Shown: in pieces, positions 35,887-44,782 of the stretch
How positions within the stretch are numbered: the stretch's first letter is position 1
Layout: each line of letters begins with the position of its first letter
Source: Rhodoplanes sp963724735
GTDB lineage: Bacteria; Pseudomonadota; Alphaproteobacteria; Rhizobiales; Xanthobacteraceae
Assembly: GCA_963724735.1 (NCBI GenBank)
Contig: CAVRVX010000037.1
Location: 372,001 to 436,000, forward strand
Reading direction: 5' to 3'
Length of the DNA: 64,000 bases
Position numbers and translations under genes: made by a program
Notes under the pieces: generated by a model
Seen by the model: the letters and a program-made list of their open reading frames with translations, nothing else
Databases searched by the model: none
Told to the model about the DNA's origin: nothing

Positions 35887-36459
35887 TCATCCCGCGAAAC
35901 CGCCCGCGTCGAGGAAGGCCTGTTCGTCCGGCGTCGTCGCCCGCCCCAGCGTGGCGTTGCGGTGAGGAAAGCGGCCGAAGCTGCGGATGATATGCGCATG
36001 GATTTCGCCATGCCTGACGCCCTCGGCGTCGTCCGCCGCGCGGCAGAGCGCGATACAACGCTCCTGATCGGCGAGATCCTCCGAATGCATGAAGGGGAGA
36101 TAGAAGAAGCGCCGTTCGGGGTTGGCGAATGCGCGGTCGAACCCGCTGGCAATCGCGCGTGCAGCGACCGCGTGCGCGAGATGATCGGTCGCAAAGGCGC
36201 GCGCCGTGCCCCGGAACATGTGGCGCGGGAATTGGTCGAGCACGATGACATGGGCAAGCGACCCCTCCGCGGTCCGCTCCCAGTCGGACAACCGTCCTGC
36301 CGCGGCGCTTTCGTGAACGGACAGGAACCGGCTCACGATCGCGGCATCGACGTCCAGGTCGCGCGTGAACCATTTTTCCGGGCCAAGCCCGCGCCAGAAG
36401 CCGAGAATGTCCGCCGCAGTCGGGAGGCGTTGCATCGGCCGGTCGCGCGCGGCCTTCAC
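35887..36459 (-). CDS. DUF924-family protein
   Basis: The 190-residue alpha-helical protein matches DUF924, with ADILGFWRGLGPEKWFTRD near the start, VIVLDQFPRHMFRGTARAFA, and FFYLPFMHSEDLADQERCI. The fold resembles TPR proteins; its function is unknown. The GTG start at 36459 overlaps the stop of the upstream acyl-CoA synthetase (GTGA); an ATG at 36435 would give a shorter product also plausible for the family. Confidence 0.85.
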   Translation of the reverse strand: MKAARDRPMQRLPTAADILGFWRGLGPEKWFTRDLDVDAAIVSRFLSVHESAAAGRLSDWERTAEGSLAHVIVLDQFPRHMFRGTARAFATDHLAHAVAARAIASGFDRAFANPERRFFYLPFMHSEDLADQERCIALCRAADDAEGVRHGEIHAHIIRSFGRFPHRNATLGRATTPDEQAFLDAGGFAG

Positions 36460-38252
36460 AGCCGCGCCTCGCCCTCCATGATGCGCGCATAGAGCCCGGC
36501 GTCGATCGGCACGAAGGATTTCTTCTGCGTGTCGTTGAAATAGAGCTGGTCGGAGGTCCGCGCCGGGTCGAATCCGTCCGCCGCCAAGTCCGCTTTTTTC
36601 AGTTTGCGCGCAGCCTCGGTTCCCGCCCGGTGCACCCGCACGAACAGGGGACGGGCGTAACCGGGCAGGCGCTTGGCGAGATGGTCGTGCAAGGCGGAAA
36701 CATCGATCCAGCCCGGGCAGACCAGCGTCGCCGCTCCGGCGCGGCCCTCACAGTCCGGCACGCGCACGCCGTAGACGATTGCGCCTTCGACGCCGGGAAA
36801 CGAACGCAGCGCCCGCGCCACCTCCGTCGTCGACACGTTCTCGCCCTTCCACCGGAAGGTGTCGCCGATCCGGTCGATGAAATAGAAATAGCCGTCCGCG
36901 TCCTGCGTCATCAGATCGCCGGTGCGAAACCAGGCGTCGCCCGGCGCGAACACATTGCGCAGGATTTTGCCTTCATTGTCGGCTTTGTCGAAATAACCGG
37001 CGAACCGGCCGACCGGCCGGCCTTTGCCGAGCGAGATCGCACCGATCAACTCGCCGGGCTCCCCCGGCCCGCACCGCATGCAGAACCCGCGGCTGTCGCG
37101 CAGCGTCAATTCCTTTTCGACGTTGAAGCGGATGAGGGCGGTCGGAAAGCGCCGCCACACGAACCAAGGAATCCGGCCGACCGAACCTTCCTTCCCTTCG
37201 ATATTGAACAGCGCCACATTGCCTTCGGTCGTGCCGTAGAATTCGAGGATGCGCGGAATGCGGAAGCGCGTCTTGAATTCGCGCCAGAGATCGGGACGCA
37301 AGCCGGCCCCGCAGCACAGGCGCAGCCGATGCCGGTCCTCCTCCGGCTGGGGGGGAATTCGCAGCAGGGCCGCGGGGATGTCGCCGACATATTGCAGGAG
37401 CGTGCAATCGGTGCGTCGAATGTCGCGCCAGAAATCATGCGGCGAGAATCTATTTCGGATGACGACGCTGCCGCCCCGCAAGAGCAGCGGCCCGATCGCG
37501 AGGACGCCGCCGAGCATGTGATACAGCGGCAGGCAGTCATACATGCGATCGTGCGGCCGCGCGCCGATCAGGCCGGCGAAGCCGGCGATCGCGACCATCA
37601 GCCGCTGATGATCGATGATGGCGGGCTTTGGCAGGCCGGTCGCACCCGCCGTGAAGATATAGAGCGCACGATCGGCAAGCGTGACCCCGCGGATTTCGTC
37701 GCCGTCAAGCGGCGCCGCAGACAGCCCTTCGATATCGATGTCGATGCGGGGATAGCGGCTCGCGCCCTCTCCCTTGATCCACAGGCGCGGCTTGTTCTTG
37801 AGATGTGGCTCGGCGCCGGCGATTTGCGGCGCAAGCTCGGCTGCGACGATGACGTGCTTCGCCGCGACGCTATCGATGCAGGCCGCAAGTCTCTCTCCCG
37901 CGAGATTCGTGTTGAGCAGCGCCGCGACGCCGCCGACCCGCGTGATGCCGAGCCAGATCGCGACGTACTCCGGCCGGTTCGGCATCAGGAGGCCGACCGT
38001 CTCGCCCTTGGCGAGGTCCTGCGCGAGGGTCCAGCGCGCGTAGCGGTTCATGCGTCCGGCGAGATCGCGATACGAGAATGTTTCTCGTTCGGAGAGCAGC
38101 GCCGGACGGTCGCGATGGCGCGCGGCGAGCCCGTCGATCAGCGCGGGAAACACGCGCGCAGGGGTCTTGTCGATAGGCCGCACCTGTCTCAGCGCGCGGG
38201 CGAATGCCCGCAAATACAGGATGTCGGACCGCAGTCTTTCAGTGAAGCGCAT
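36456..38252 (-). CDS. FATP-like long-chain or very-long-chain acyl-CoA synthetase
   Basis: The 598-residue protein is an ANL-superfamily adenylating enzyme of the FATP/ACSVL branch. The P-loop-like motif reads FTAGATGLPKPAIIDH, with Ala where Ser and Thr are usual. Other landmarks: EFYGTTEGN, WFRTGDLMTQDADGYFYF, RIGDTFRWKGENVSTTEVA and a C-terminal ARKLKKADL. The N-terminal stretch before residue 40 is FATP-like. It activates fatty acids to CoA esters, perhaps during uptake. It lies 30 bp after the CobW-type gene. Confidence 0.88.
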   Translation of the reverse strand: MRFTERLRSDILYLRAFARALRQVRPIDKTPARVFPALIDGLAARHRDRPALLSERETFSYRDLAGRMNRYARWTLAQDLAKGETVGLLMPNRPEYVAIWLGITRVGGVAALLNTNLAGERLAACIDSVAAKHVIVAAELAPQIAGAEPHLKNKPRLWIKGEGASRYPRIDIDIEGLSAAPLDGDEIRGVTLADRALYIFTAGATGLPKPAIIDHQRLMVAIAGFAGLIGARPHDRMYDCLPLYHMLGGVLAIGPLLLRGGSVVIRNRFSPHDFWRDIRRTDCTLLQYVGDIPAALLRIPPQPEEDRHRLRLCCGAGLRPDLWREFKTRFRIPRILEFYGTTEGNVALFNIEGKEGSVGRIPWFVWRRFPTALIRFNVEKELTLRDSRGFCMRCGPGEPGELIGAISLGKGRPVGRFAGYFDKADNEGKILRNVFAPGDAWFRTGDLMTQDADGYFYFIDRIGDTFRWKGENVSTTEVARALRSFPGVEGAIVYGVRVPDCEGRAGAATLVCPGWIDVSALHDHLAKRLPGYARPLFVRVHRAGTEAARKLKKADLAADGFDPARTSDQLYFNDTQKKSFVPIDAGLYARIMEGEARL

Positions 38253-38282
38253 TCTGTTTTCGATGCCTTGAGGCCGGACGCG

Positions 38283-39422
38283 CTAGCGGTCCGGGCCGCC
38301 GAACGGCGTCAGCGGGTTGTCGATAAGCGCGAGACGATCGGGCCGATCGGGCGCAGTGGCGGACAGGAAAGCCTGAAACAGCTCCTCGATCTTTCGCGCC
38401 GCGGCGGCGCGAACAATGAACACGAGACGCGTCCGCCGGTCGCCATCCGGCCAATGCGCCAGCCGAGCGGCCGGATGCAAGAGATGCTGGACGCCATGGA
38501 TCACGAGCGGAGTTTCCGGTTGCTCGCGGATATTCACGACGCCCTTGAGGCGGAGGAGATCGGGACCGTGGACCGAGCTCACCAGATCCAGGAACATCTC
38601 GAAGGCGGAGGCCGGCAGCGCCGCCTCGGTGGAAAGGCTGAAGGCGCGTATATCGTCGTTGTGCCGGTTCACGTCGTGGCGGTGGGCGTGATGGCGCTCA
38701 TGCCCCGCATAGGCGTCCTCGGCCAACCAACGCTTCACGTCGGGACTCTTGGTCGCCGGGTCGTACAGGCCGCAATCGAGGAGGCGATCGGGCGTCGCCT
38801 CGCCGCAAGCGGCGTCCAGGTGCGGCGCGGCCGGATTGAGCGCGGCGAGACGGGCGCGGAGCTCCTCCAGACCGGACCGACGCCCATCGTCCGCACAAAG
38901 ATCGGTCTTGGCCAGCACCAGCCTGTCGGCGACGGCAGCCTGCTTCACCGACTCCGGGTGGTCGTCCAGCGTCGCCATGCCGTTGACCGCATCGATGACG
39001 GTGACCACGCCGTCCAGCCGGAAACGCAACAGCAAATAGGGATGCGCCATGATCGTGTGCAGGACCGGCGCCGGATCGGCGAGCCCCGTCGTCTCGATGA
39101 CCACGCGGCGAAAGCTCGCCCGGCCATTGTCGAGTTCGCGCAACAGCTTTTCGAGGGCTGTCACGAGATCCCCGCGCACGGTGCAGCAGAGACAGCCGGT
39201 GCTCAGCATCACGAGCCCGTCGTCGCGGACGTGCTCGACGAGCAGGTGGTCCAGCCCGATGTCTCCGAATTCGTTGATGAGCACGGCGGTATCGGCGAGC
39301 GCCGGATCGCGCAGAAGCCGATTGAGGAGCGTCGTTTTTCCCGCTCCGAGGAAGCCCGTCAGCACCGTGAGCGGGATCGGCTCGGCTGGCCCCCGGCTCG
39401 GGGCGCTGCCGGACGCGCTCAT
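38283..39422 (-). CDS. CobW/COG0523-family GTPase, putative metal chaperone
   Basis: The 379-residue protein shows the P-loop GFLGAGKTTLLNRLL, the metal-binding STGCLCCTVRGDL (CxCC), EFGDIGLDHLLVE and VLAKTDLC for guanine recognition. Between the GTPase and C-terminal domains a His-rich stretch (HERHHAHRHDVNRH) fits zinc or cobalt binding. COG0523 proteins insert or allocate metals. The start overlaps the carboxypeptidase stop by four bases, an arrangement suggesting joint expression. No Zur-like site was identified, so zinc control is speculative. Confidence 0.9.
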   Translation of the reverse strand: MSASGSAPSRGPAEPIPLTVLTGFLGAGKTTLLNRLLRDPALADTAVLINEFGDIGLDHLLVEHVRDDGLVMLSTGCLCCTVRGDLVTALEKLLRELDNGRASFRRVVIETTGLADPAPVLHTIMAHPYLLLRFRLDGVVTVIDAVNGMATLDDHPESVKQAAVADRLVLAKTDLCADDGRRSGLEELRARLAALNPAAPHLDAACGEATPDRLLDCGLYDPATKSPDVKRWLAEDAYAGHERHHAHRHDVNRHNDDIRAFSLSTEAALPASAFEMFLDLVSSVHGPDLLRLKGVVNIREQPETPLVIHGVQHLLHPAARLAHWPDGDRRTRLVFIVRAAAARKIEELFQAFLSATAPDRPDRLALIDNPLTPFGGPDR

Positions 39423-40801
39423 TGCGGCGGCAATGGCTTTGCGGCGCTGACGGCCGGTTTTTGCGCGCTCCCCGCAGCCTTTGTGGCCGCTGGCTTTGCC
39501 GCAGAGACGGTCGGTTTAGGCTTCTGGGGGGTCGTTGGCCGAGCGACTGGGCGAGGCTGTTGCGGCTTTGCCGCTCCGGCCGCGGGCTCGGACTTCTTCG
39601 GCACGGACACGAGGCCGACGGCTGGAGACGGCTTGCTGCGCGCGACGGGAGGCTTGTCGCTGACCGGCTTCGCCGGCGCGGCGGCGACCGCGGGATCGCG
39701 CGGGCGGCGCGGCGGGCCGACATAGACCTCGATCGGCGGGTTCATCGCGACGGTTTCCGCGACCAGCGTCGACGGTCTTGGTCCGGTCGATTTCGTGTTG
39801 GAGAAGATGGATGCGAGGCTGCCCGGTTCGTCGCTGCCGGCCCCGGTTCCGCTCGCGTCTTCTTCCTCGTCCGCCTCCTCCGCAGCCGGTCGGCGGCGGT
39901 GCTTGCCGCACATCGCTTCACGCAAATTGGGGGGCGCGGCGTTGATCGGCTGCAGACCGTCGACGGTGCCGAGCGACGGCATGAGCCAGGTGAGGCCCGT
40001 GCTGTTGAAGGCGGTCTCGAACAAGTAAGCGGCTTTGGCCGCCCGGACCGCGCCCGACGGAGCGCCCAACACGACCGCAATCAGCCGCCGGTTGCCGCGC
40101 GTCGCCGACGCCACCACATTGAAGCCGGAGGCGCAGATGAAGCCCGTCTTCATTCCGTCTGCGCCGGGATAGCGGACGATGAGCGAGTTCGTGTTGTGAA
40201 TGACGCGCTTGCCCAGCCGAATCGCGTGGATGTTCCAATAGCCGTCATATTCGGGGAATTCGGCGAGGACCGTCCGCGCGAGAATCGCCATGTCGCGCGC
40301 CGAGGTGATCTGATCGTCCGCCGGTAGTCCATTCGGGTTTACCCAGCTCGACTGCGTCATGCCGAGGCGGGCCGACGCCCGGTTCATCTCATCGGCGAAG
40401 CGCTCCACGGAGCCGGAGACGCCTTCGGCGAGCACGACCGCCATGTCGTTCGCCGATTTGACCATCAGCATTTTGAGGGCATTGTCGACGGTCACCAGCG
40501 TTCCGGTCTTAAATCCCATCTTGGTCGGTTGCTGGGCGACCGCATTGGGCGAGACGGTCAGCACCGTATCGAACGAGATGCGTCCTTCTTTGATGGCCCG
40601 GAGCGTGACATACGCTGTCATCAGCTTGGTGATCGAAGCCGGATACCATGGATAAGTCGCGTTCTCGGCCTTGAGCACCTTGCCGCTACCGGCCTCGATC
40701 AGGAGCAAGGCCTCTCCGGCGGCGTGCGCGGCGGAAGCGCCGGCGGCGAGCGCAATCCCGAACGCGAATACGGCGGCGGCGAGCGGCGAGAAGGAGCGCA
40801 T
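39419..40801 (-). CDS. D-alanyl-D-alanine carboxypeptidase with a long C-terminal tail
   Basis: The 460-residue enzyme trims the terminal D-Ala of peptidoglycan stem peptides. It has a signal peptide (AAAVFAFGIALAAGASAAHA), the S11 peptidase motifs ASITKLMTAY (SxxK), KSANDMAVVLAEG (SxN) and DGMKTGFICASG (KTG). After about residue 290 the usual second domain is replaced by a Pro/Ala/Lys-rich tail of about 150 residues, low in complexity. I chose the ATG at 40801 just before the signal peptide; an open frame extends to 40882. It is the first gene of the leftward series with CobW. Confidence 0.9.
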   Translation of the reverse strand: MRSFSPLAAAVFAFGIALAAGASAAHAAGEALLLIEAGSGKVLKAENATYPWYPASITKLMTAYVTLRAIKEGRISFDTVLTVSPNAVAQQPTKMGFKTGTLVTVDNALKMLMVKSANDMAVVLAEGVSGSVERFADEMNRASARLGMTQSSWVNPNGLPADDQITSARDMAILARTVLAEFPEYDGYWNIHAIRLGKRVIHNTNSLIVRYPGADGMKTGFICASGFNVVASATRGNRRLIAVVLGAPSGAVRAAKAAYLFETAFNSTGLTWLMPSLGTVDGLQPINAAPPNLREAMCGKHRRRPAAEEADEEEDASGTGAGSDEPGSLASIFSNTKSTGPRPSTLVAETVAMNPPIEVYVGPPRRPRDPAVAAAPAKPVSDKPPVARSKPSPAVGLVSVPKKSEPAAGAAKPQQPRPVARPTTPQKPKPTVSAAKPAATKAAGSAQKPAVSAAKPLPPQ

Positions 40802-41151
40802 GGGTCCGGTTCCGTTGGTGACTACCGCACCCCATTTCGTACTCGGGGCCGACAGCCTTGTTTTACCCCGAGCGCGCCACAAGGCAAAGACCGGGCCCGG
40901 GTCCAGAATCGATGGGATCGTGAAGGGGCAATTTGGCGGTGTTGCGACCGGCAGGCCCCCGGGACCCGCCCGGGCCGCTCATCATGCCGGGCCGGGGGTT
41001 CCAGGACGGGCGGCGCGCGCATCTGTGACCGTTTGTCATGACTTAGATCAAAATGTCCGTCGCGATTTTTGGCACGGTTGCAGCTGGATAACTGTACGGC
41101 GCGCGCGCGAGGTCGCCGATGGGCTCGCGGTGCGGAGAGGTGGAATTCCGA

Positions 41152-42084
41152 ATGACCAATATTCCCACCGAGCTTCTGCGCACCTTACTTGCGGTCGTTG
41201 ATCTGCGCAGCTTCACCAAAGCCGCCCGGGCGCTCGGCGTGACACAGCCGGCCGTGAGCGCCCAGATCAAGCGGCTTCAATCCCTGCTCGGGCTCGATCT
41301 GTTCGACAAGAGCGCGCCGGGCGTCAGCGTGACGGAAACGGGCAAGCGGGTGGTGTGCGAGGCGCGCCGCCTGCTTGCGATCAACGACCAGATCGTCACG
41401 CTCGCCCGCACCCCGCATGGCGGCCGGATCCTGCGCTTCGGACTGCCCGGCGATTTCATCGGTATTCCGCTGTGGCAGAGGCTTGCCGACTTCCGCAAGC
41501 GGTGGCCGGACATCCGCCTTCACATGAGCACGGGCAGCAGCCCAGACTTGCTTGAGGAGCTGAACCAGGGCGATCTCGATGTCGCCGTGACCATGGCGAA
41601 CGGGAAGCCCGACCAAGCACCCGCTCACCACTGGCGCGACGAAATGGTGTGGATCCGCGGCGCCGCGACGGCGGCGGACCCGACCCAGCCGATCCGCCTG
41701 CTGACGCGCGGCGAGCACTGCATCTTCCATCGGCAGATGGTGGCGGCGCTCGAAGCGGCCGGGCGCGACTATGAGATCGTGCTGACCTCGGCAAAGGTGG
41801 ACGATTTGACCCAGGCCGTAGCCGCAGGGCTTGGCGTGACAGCGCTCCCGCGCACGCTCGCGCGTTCGACTGGAGCGCTGATCTGTGAGGATGGCGTGCT
41901 GCCTGAACTCGTTGACCTCGAGTGCAGCATCTGGGTTCGTCCTGATTCCGACCCCGACGCGGGCGACGACCTCGCCAGTCTCCTCGCCGAGGCGCTGAGA
42001 CCCGCGCCACAGATTCCGCTCGGAAGCCGGCCCGAAAGAGTTACAGGCATTAAGCCGGCGACACGCCGCATTCCCGCGGCGTAG
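41152..42084 (+). CDS. LysR-family transcriptional regulator
   Basis: The 310-residue protein has the LysR winged-helix domain at residues 1-65 (LLAVVDLRSFTKAARALGVTQPAVSAQIKRLQ, HTH within) and a periplasmic-binding-like effector domain after about residue 90 (GRILRFGLPGDFIGIPLWQRL). The ATG at 41152 matches the family N-terminus, with GGAGAGG upstream. It stands alone between the carboxypeptidase gene (divergent) and a collagen-like lipoprotein gene (convergent), so its target is not evident. Confidence 0.92.
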   Translation: MTNIPTELLRTLLAVVDLRSFTKAARALGVTQPAVSAQIKRLQSLLGLDLFDKSAPGVSVTETGKRVVCEARRLLAINDQIVTLARTPHGGRILRFGLPGDFIGIPLWQRLADFRKRWPDIRLHMSTGSSPDLLEELNQGDLDVAVTMANGKPDQAPAHHWRDEMVWIRGAATAADPTQPIRLLTRGEHCIFHRQMVAALEAAGRDYEIVLTSAKVDDLTQAVAAGLGVTALPRTLARSTGALICEDGVLPELVDLECSIWVRPDSDPDAGDDLASLLAEALRPAPQIPLGSRPERVTGIKPATRRIPAA

Positions 42085-42133
42085 CGCCCGGTTCAGGGAC
42101 GCGAAACCCCGCCCGGGCGCGCGAACCTCGCGG

Positions 42134-42181
42134 GAGCGAATTCCGTTCTCATGGAATCGGAATTCGCTCTCGTTATCCTTT
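42134..42181 (+). terminator. Strong hairpin after the LysR gene
   Basis: GAGCGAATTCCG (42134-42145) and CGGAATTCGCTC (42158-42169) form a perfect 12-bp stem with a 12-base loop that can itself pair (TTC with GAA). TCGTTATCCTTT follows. It begins 50 bp after the LysR stop and could serve both converging genes. Confidence 0.65.
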
Positions 42182-42232
42182 CGCGGTCGCATTTTCTACG
42201 GCGAACCGGTTCCTACTTCGCCGGAATATGCT

Positions 42233-42589
42233 CTACGGGGTGACGCAGACGAGGACCAGTTTTCCCGAAGGCCCGCGCCGCGGCGGCGTATAGATAACCG
42301 CCCGATCCGATTCGACGGTGAATGTCCCCGCCGGGTTCAACGCAAAGGCATTGACCAGCCGCTCGCTCGCCTCGCAACTCGCCGAACAGGCGGCTTGCTG
42401 GCAAGTGAATTCTGCGAACCGGAAACCGCCGCCACGACCGGGCGGCCCGGCTGGCCCCTGCGGCCCCGGAGGTCCTGCCGGTCCCGGCGGCCCAGCGTCG
42501 CCTTTCTCGCCCTTCGGCGCCGTCTGGTCCTTACTGCACCCACCCAGCAGGAGCGAGAGGGTAACCAGCGAGAAGATAATCCTGCGCAT
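42233..42589 (-). CDS. Small lipoprotein with a collagen-like segment
   Basis: The 118-residue protein has a lipoprotein signal (IFSLVTLSLLLGGC, lipobox LGGC, Cys at residue 17). At residues 26-50 lies a GXY tract, with GEKGDAGPPGPAGPPG and GPQGPAGPPG. A cysteine-containing domain of about 65 residues follows (FTCQQAACSASCEASERL) and ends GKLVLVCVTP. Bacterial collagen-like tracts can form triple helices and project binding domains. This one is very short, so trimer formation is uncertain. The start at 42589 is chosen because it begins the signal peptide. Confidence 0.75.
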   Translation of the reverse strand: MRRIIFSLVTLSLLLGGCSKDQTAPKGEKGDAGPPGPAGPPGPQGPAGPPGRGGGFRFAEFTCQQAACSASCEASERLVNAFALNPAGTFTVESDRAVIYTPPRRGPSGKLVLVCVTP

Positions 42590-42814
42590 CGATCGCAACT
42601 CCGGCGCTCCTCCAACACGATCCAGATGATTCTGATCGCAAAAAATCCCCTCTATCTCGCCCGCGTGCGGCGGACGCAATTTTTTTCGGTAGCAAAAGAC
42701 GGGGCGAGTCGAAAGCCGGCGAGCGCGGATGCCCACACATCAGTTCGACAATCACCCCGCTTCCGGTTATCGCCGGTACGACAATCGAGCCCGAATGATG
42801 GAGAAAGTGCGGAT

Positions 42815-43612
42815 ATGGCCAGCGTACAGACATTATCGACGATCGAGAGCACGATTGACGGACGGATCGCGATCATCACGCTGAACCGTCCCGACGTGCG
42901 AAATGCGGTCAACGAGAGCCTGCGCGCCGAATTCGTTGCGGCGATCGCCGCCGTTGCGAGCGACGACCGTGTCCGGGCGGTCGTGCTCACCGGGAACGGC
43001 CCGGCCTTTTGCGCCGGCGGCGACCTTGCTGCGATGCAGCAGAACCTGGGCGCCGCGGCGGGCCAGCTCGCCTTCAACGGGTGGCAGCGGCAGCGGCGGC
43101 TGCACGAAGCGGTCGACGCGCTGCACCGACTGACCAAGCCCACGATCGCCGCCGTCAATGGACCGGCGGTCGGGCTCGGCTGCGACCTTGCGTTGTGTTG
43201 CGATTTTATTCTCGCCGCGGAGCAGGCGAGCTTCGCCATGAGCTTTATCCTCCGCGGGCTCATTCCCGACGGCGGCGGCCTCTATTTCCTTCCTCGCCGC
43301 GTGGGGCTCGCGCGGGCCAAGGAATTGATCTTCACCGGCCGCCGGGTCGAAGCGAAAGAGGCGCTGGCGATCGGACTGGTGGATCGGGTGACGAGTCCAG
43401 CGACGCTTCTCGCCGAGGCGCGCGCCTGGGCGGATCAGCTCAGCCAGGGCTCGATCGCGGCGCTCGCGCTCACCAAGGAAATCCTCAACAGAACATTCGA
43501 GCTCGGCGACGAGGACGTGTTCGCGCTTGGCCGGCAGGCGCAGGCGATCTGCTATACGACAGACGAGCACCGCGAAGCCGTGAAGGCATTTCTCGCAAAG
43601 ACGACACGATAA
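42815..43612 (+). CDS. Enoyl-CoA hydratase/isomerase-family protein
   Basis: The 265-residue crotonase-fold protein has the oxyanion-hole pattern NGPAFCAGGDLAAMQ at residues 61-75 and AVNGPAVGLGCDLALCCDF at 113-131. MSFILRGLIPDGGGLYFLPR carries the region of the second catalytic residue, here an Asp (PDGG) in place of Glu. It acts on an acyl-CoA, probably hydration or isomerisation in beta-oxidation; the exact substrate is unknown. A FAH-family gene follows on the same strand. Confidence 0.88.
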   Translation: MASVQTLSTIESTIDGRIAIITLNRPDVRNAVNESLRAEFVAAIAAVASDDRVRAVVLTGNGPAFCAGGDLAAMQQNLGAAAGQLAFNGWQRQRRLHEAVDALHRLTKPTIAAVNGPAVGLGCDLALCCDFILAAEQASFAMSFILRGLIPDGGGLYFLPRRVGLARAKELIFTGRRVEAKEALAIGLVDRVTSPATLLAEARAWADQLSQGSIAALALTKEILNRTFELGDEDVFALGRQAQAICYTTDEHREAVKAFLAKTTR

Positions 43613-43626
43613 AAGACGACACGATA
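43597..43626. repeat. 15-bp tandem duplication over a stop codon
   Basis: AAAGACGACACGATA is repeated exactly in tandem at 43597-43611 and 43612-43626. The first copy contains the last codons and stop of the enoyl-CoA hydratase gene. The second copy lies in the intergenic region. Confidence 0.85.
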
Positions 43627-43776
43627 GACGCATATAGGCTGCCGACGCGCGACGCTTTGCGGCTCGTCGCTCGGCCTCGGGGCTCGCCTCGCATCGGCTT
43701 GTCATCGCGAGCGCCGCCGCGCCGGCGCATCGACAGAGAACCGGGCTGAGGCGCGTCCACCCTGCAGAGAATCCTC

Positions 43777-44715
43777 ATGAAACTTGCGACCTTCGTCGGC
43801 TCCAGCAAGACTCCGCGGCTCGGGGTCGTCGATACCGAGCAGCGCGCGGTCCTCGGGCTTGCAGCGGCGTCCAAAGAGCTGCACGACCGCGTCGATCCCG
43901 ACCTCGCCGACATGCTGGCGCTGATCGACGCCGCCGGTCCCGGTCTCGAACGCGCCGCCGAGATTGCGCGCGCATGGCCGGACGCGGCATCCGAAGATCT
44001 CGACGAGGTGAAGTTGCTCGCTCCGCTCCCGATGCCGCGTCAGATCCGCGACTGCATGGCTTTCGAAGAGCATGTGCGCAACAGCCGCCATCAGGTCGAA
44101 CTTCGCACCGGCAGGCCGCAACGCGTGCCGGACGTCTGGTACCGGCGGCCCGTCTATTTCAAATGCAACCGCTTCAACGTGATCGGCCACGACGCCGATG
44201 TGATCTGGCCGGCCTATTCGGAGTGGATGGACTACGAGCTGGAGCTCGCCTGCGTGATCGGCCGGACGGGAAAGGACATAAGCCCTGCGAATGCGCCCGC
44301 GCATGTGTTCGGCTTCGCCATCTTCAACGATTTCAGCGCGCGCGACGTGCAGTTCGAAGAGATGAAGGCGGGTCTCGGCCCGGCCAAGGGCAAGGACTTC
44401 GACACCGGCAACGCGTTCGGCCCATGGATCGTGACGCTGGACGAGATCGGCGATCCGCACGCGCTGGCAATGGAGGCGCGCGTGAACGGCGAGCGATGGG
44501 GCGGCGGCAATTCGCGCGCCATGCATCACACGTTCTGGGACATCATCGCCTATGTCTCGCAGTCCGAAACGCTGTTTGCCGGGGAAATCATCGGTTCGGG
44601 AACGGTCGGCACCGGCTCGGCGCACGAACTCGGGCGCGAACTTGCGCCGAACGACGTCGTTGAACTCGAGATCGAGAGAATCGGCGTTCTGCGCAATCGC
44701 ATCGTCAGGCCGTAG
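43777..44715 (+). CDS. Fumarylacetoacetate hydrolase-family protein
   Basis: The 312-residue protein is of the FAH family, with metal-binding region landmarks: CMAFEEHVRNS, MDYELELACVIG (acidic metal ligands), FAIFNDFSARDVQFEEM and GKDFDTGNAFGPWIVT. GGGNSRAMHHTFWDIIAYVSQ follows. The family includes ring-cleavage hydrolases, isomerases and decarboxylases in aromatic degradation. The proximity to an enoyl-CoA hydratase-like gene fits catabolism of a cyclic compound, but the substrate is open. Confidence 0.9.
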   Translation: MKLATFVGSSKTPRLGVVDTEQRAVLGLAAASKELHDRVDPDLADMLALIDAAGPGLERAAEIARAWPDAASEDLDEVKLLAPLPMPRQIRDCMAFEEHVRNSRHQVELRTGRPQRVPDVWYRRPVYFKCNRFNVIGHDADVIWPAYSEWMDYELELACVIGRTGKDISPANAPAHVFGFAIFNDFSARDVQFEEMKAGLGPAKGKDFDTGNAFGPWIVTLDEIGDPHALAMEARVNGERWGGGNSRAMHHTFWDIIAYVSQSETLFAGEIIGSGTVGTGSAHELGRELAPNDVVELEIERIGVLRNRIVRP

Positions 44716-44782
44716 CGCCGCATTCTTGGTCGGAAGCGCTCCTCCGGCAGAGGCCGGCGAGATCACGGAAAGGATCGCGGTC

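Noticed and set aside
36630..39725. A 1031-codon open frame on the plus strand
   Set aside because: It lies opposite the acyl-CoA synthetase and CobW genes, which have clear motifs. Its composition is the His/Arg/Asp-rich pattern of antisense frames in high-GC DNA.
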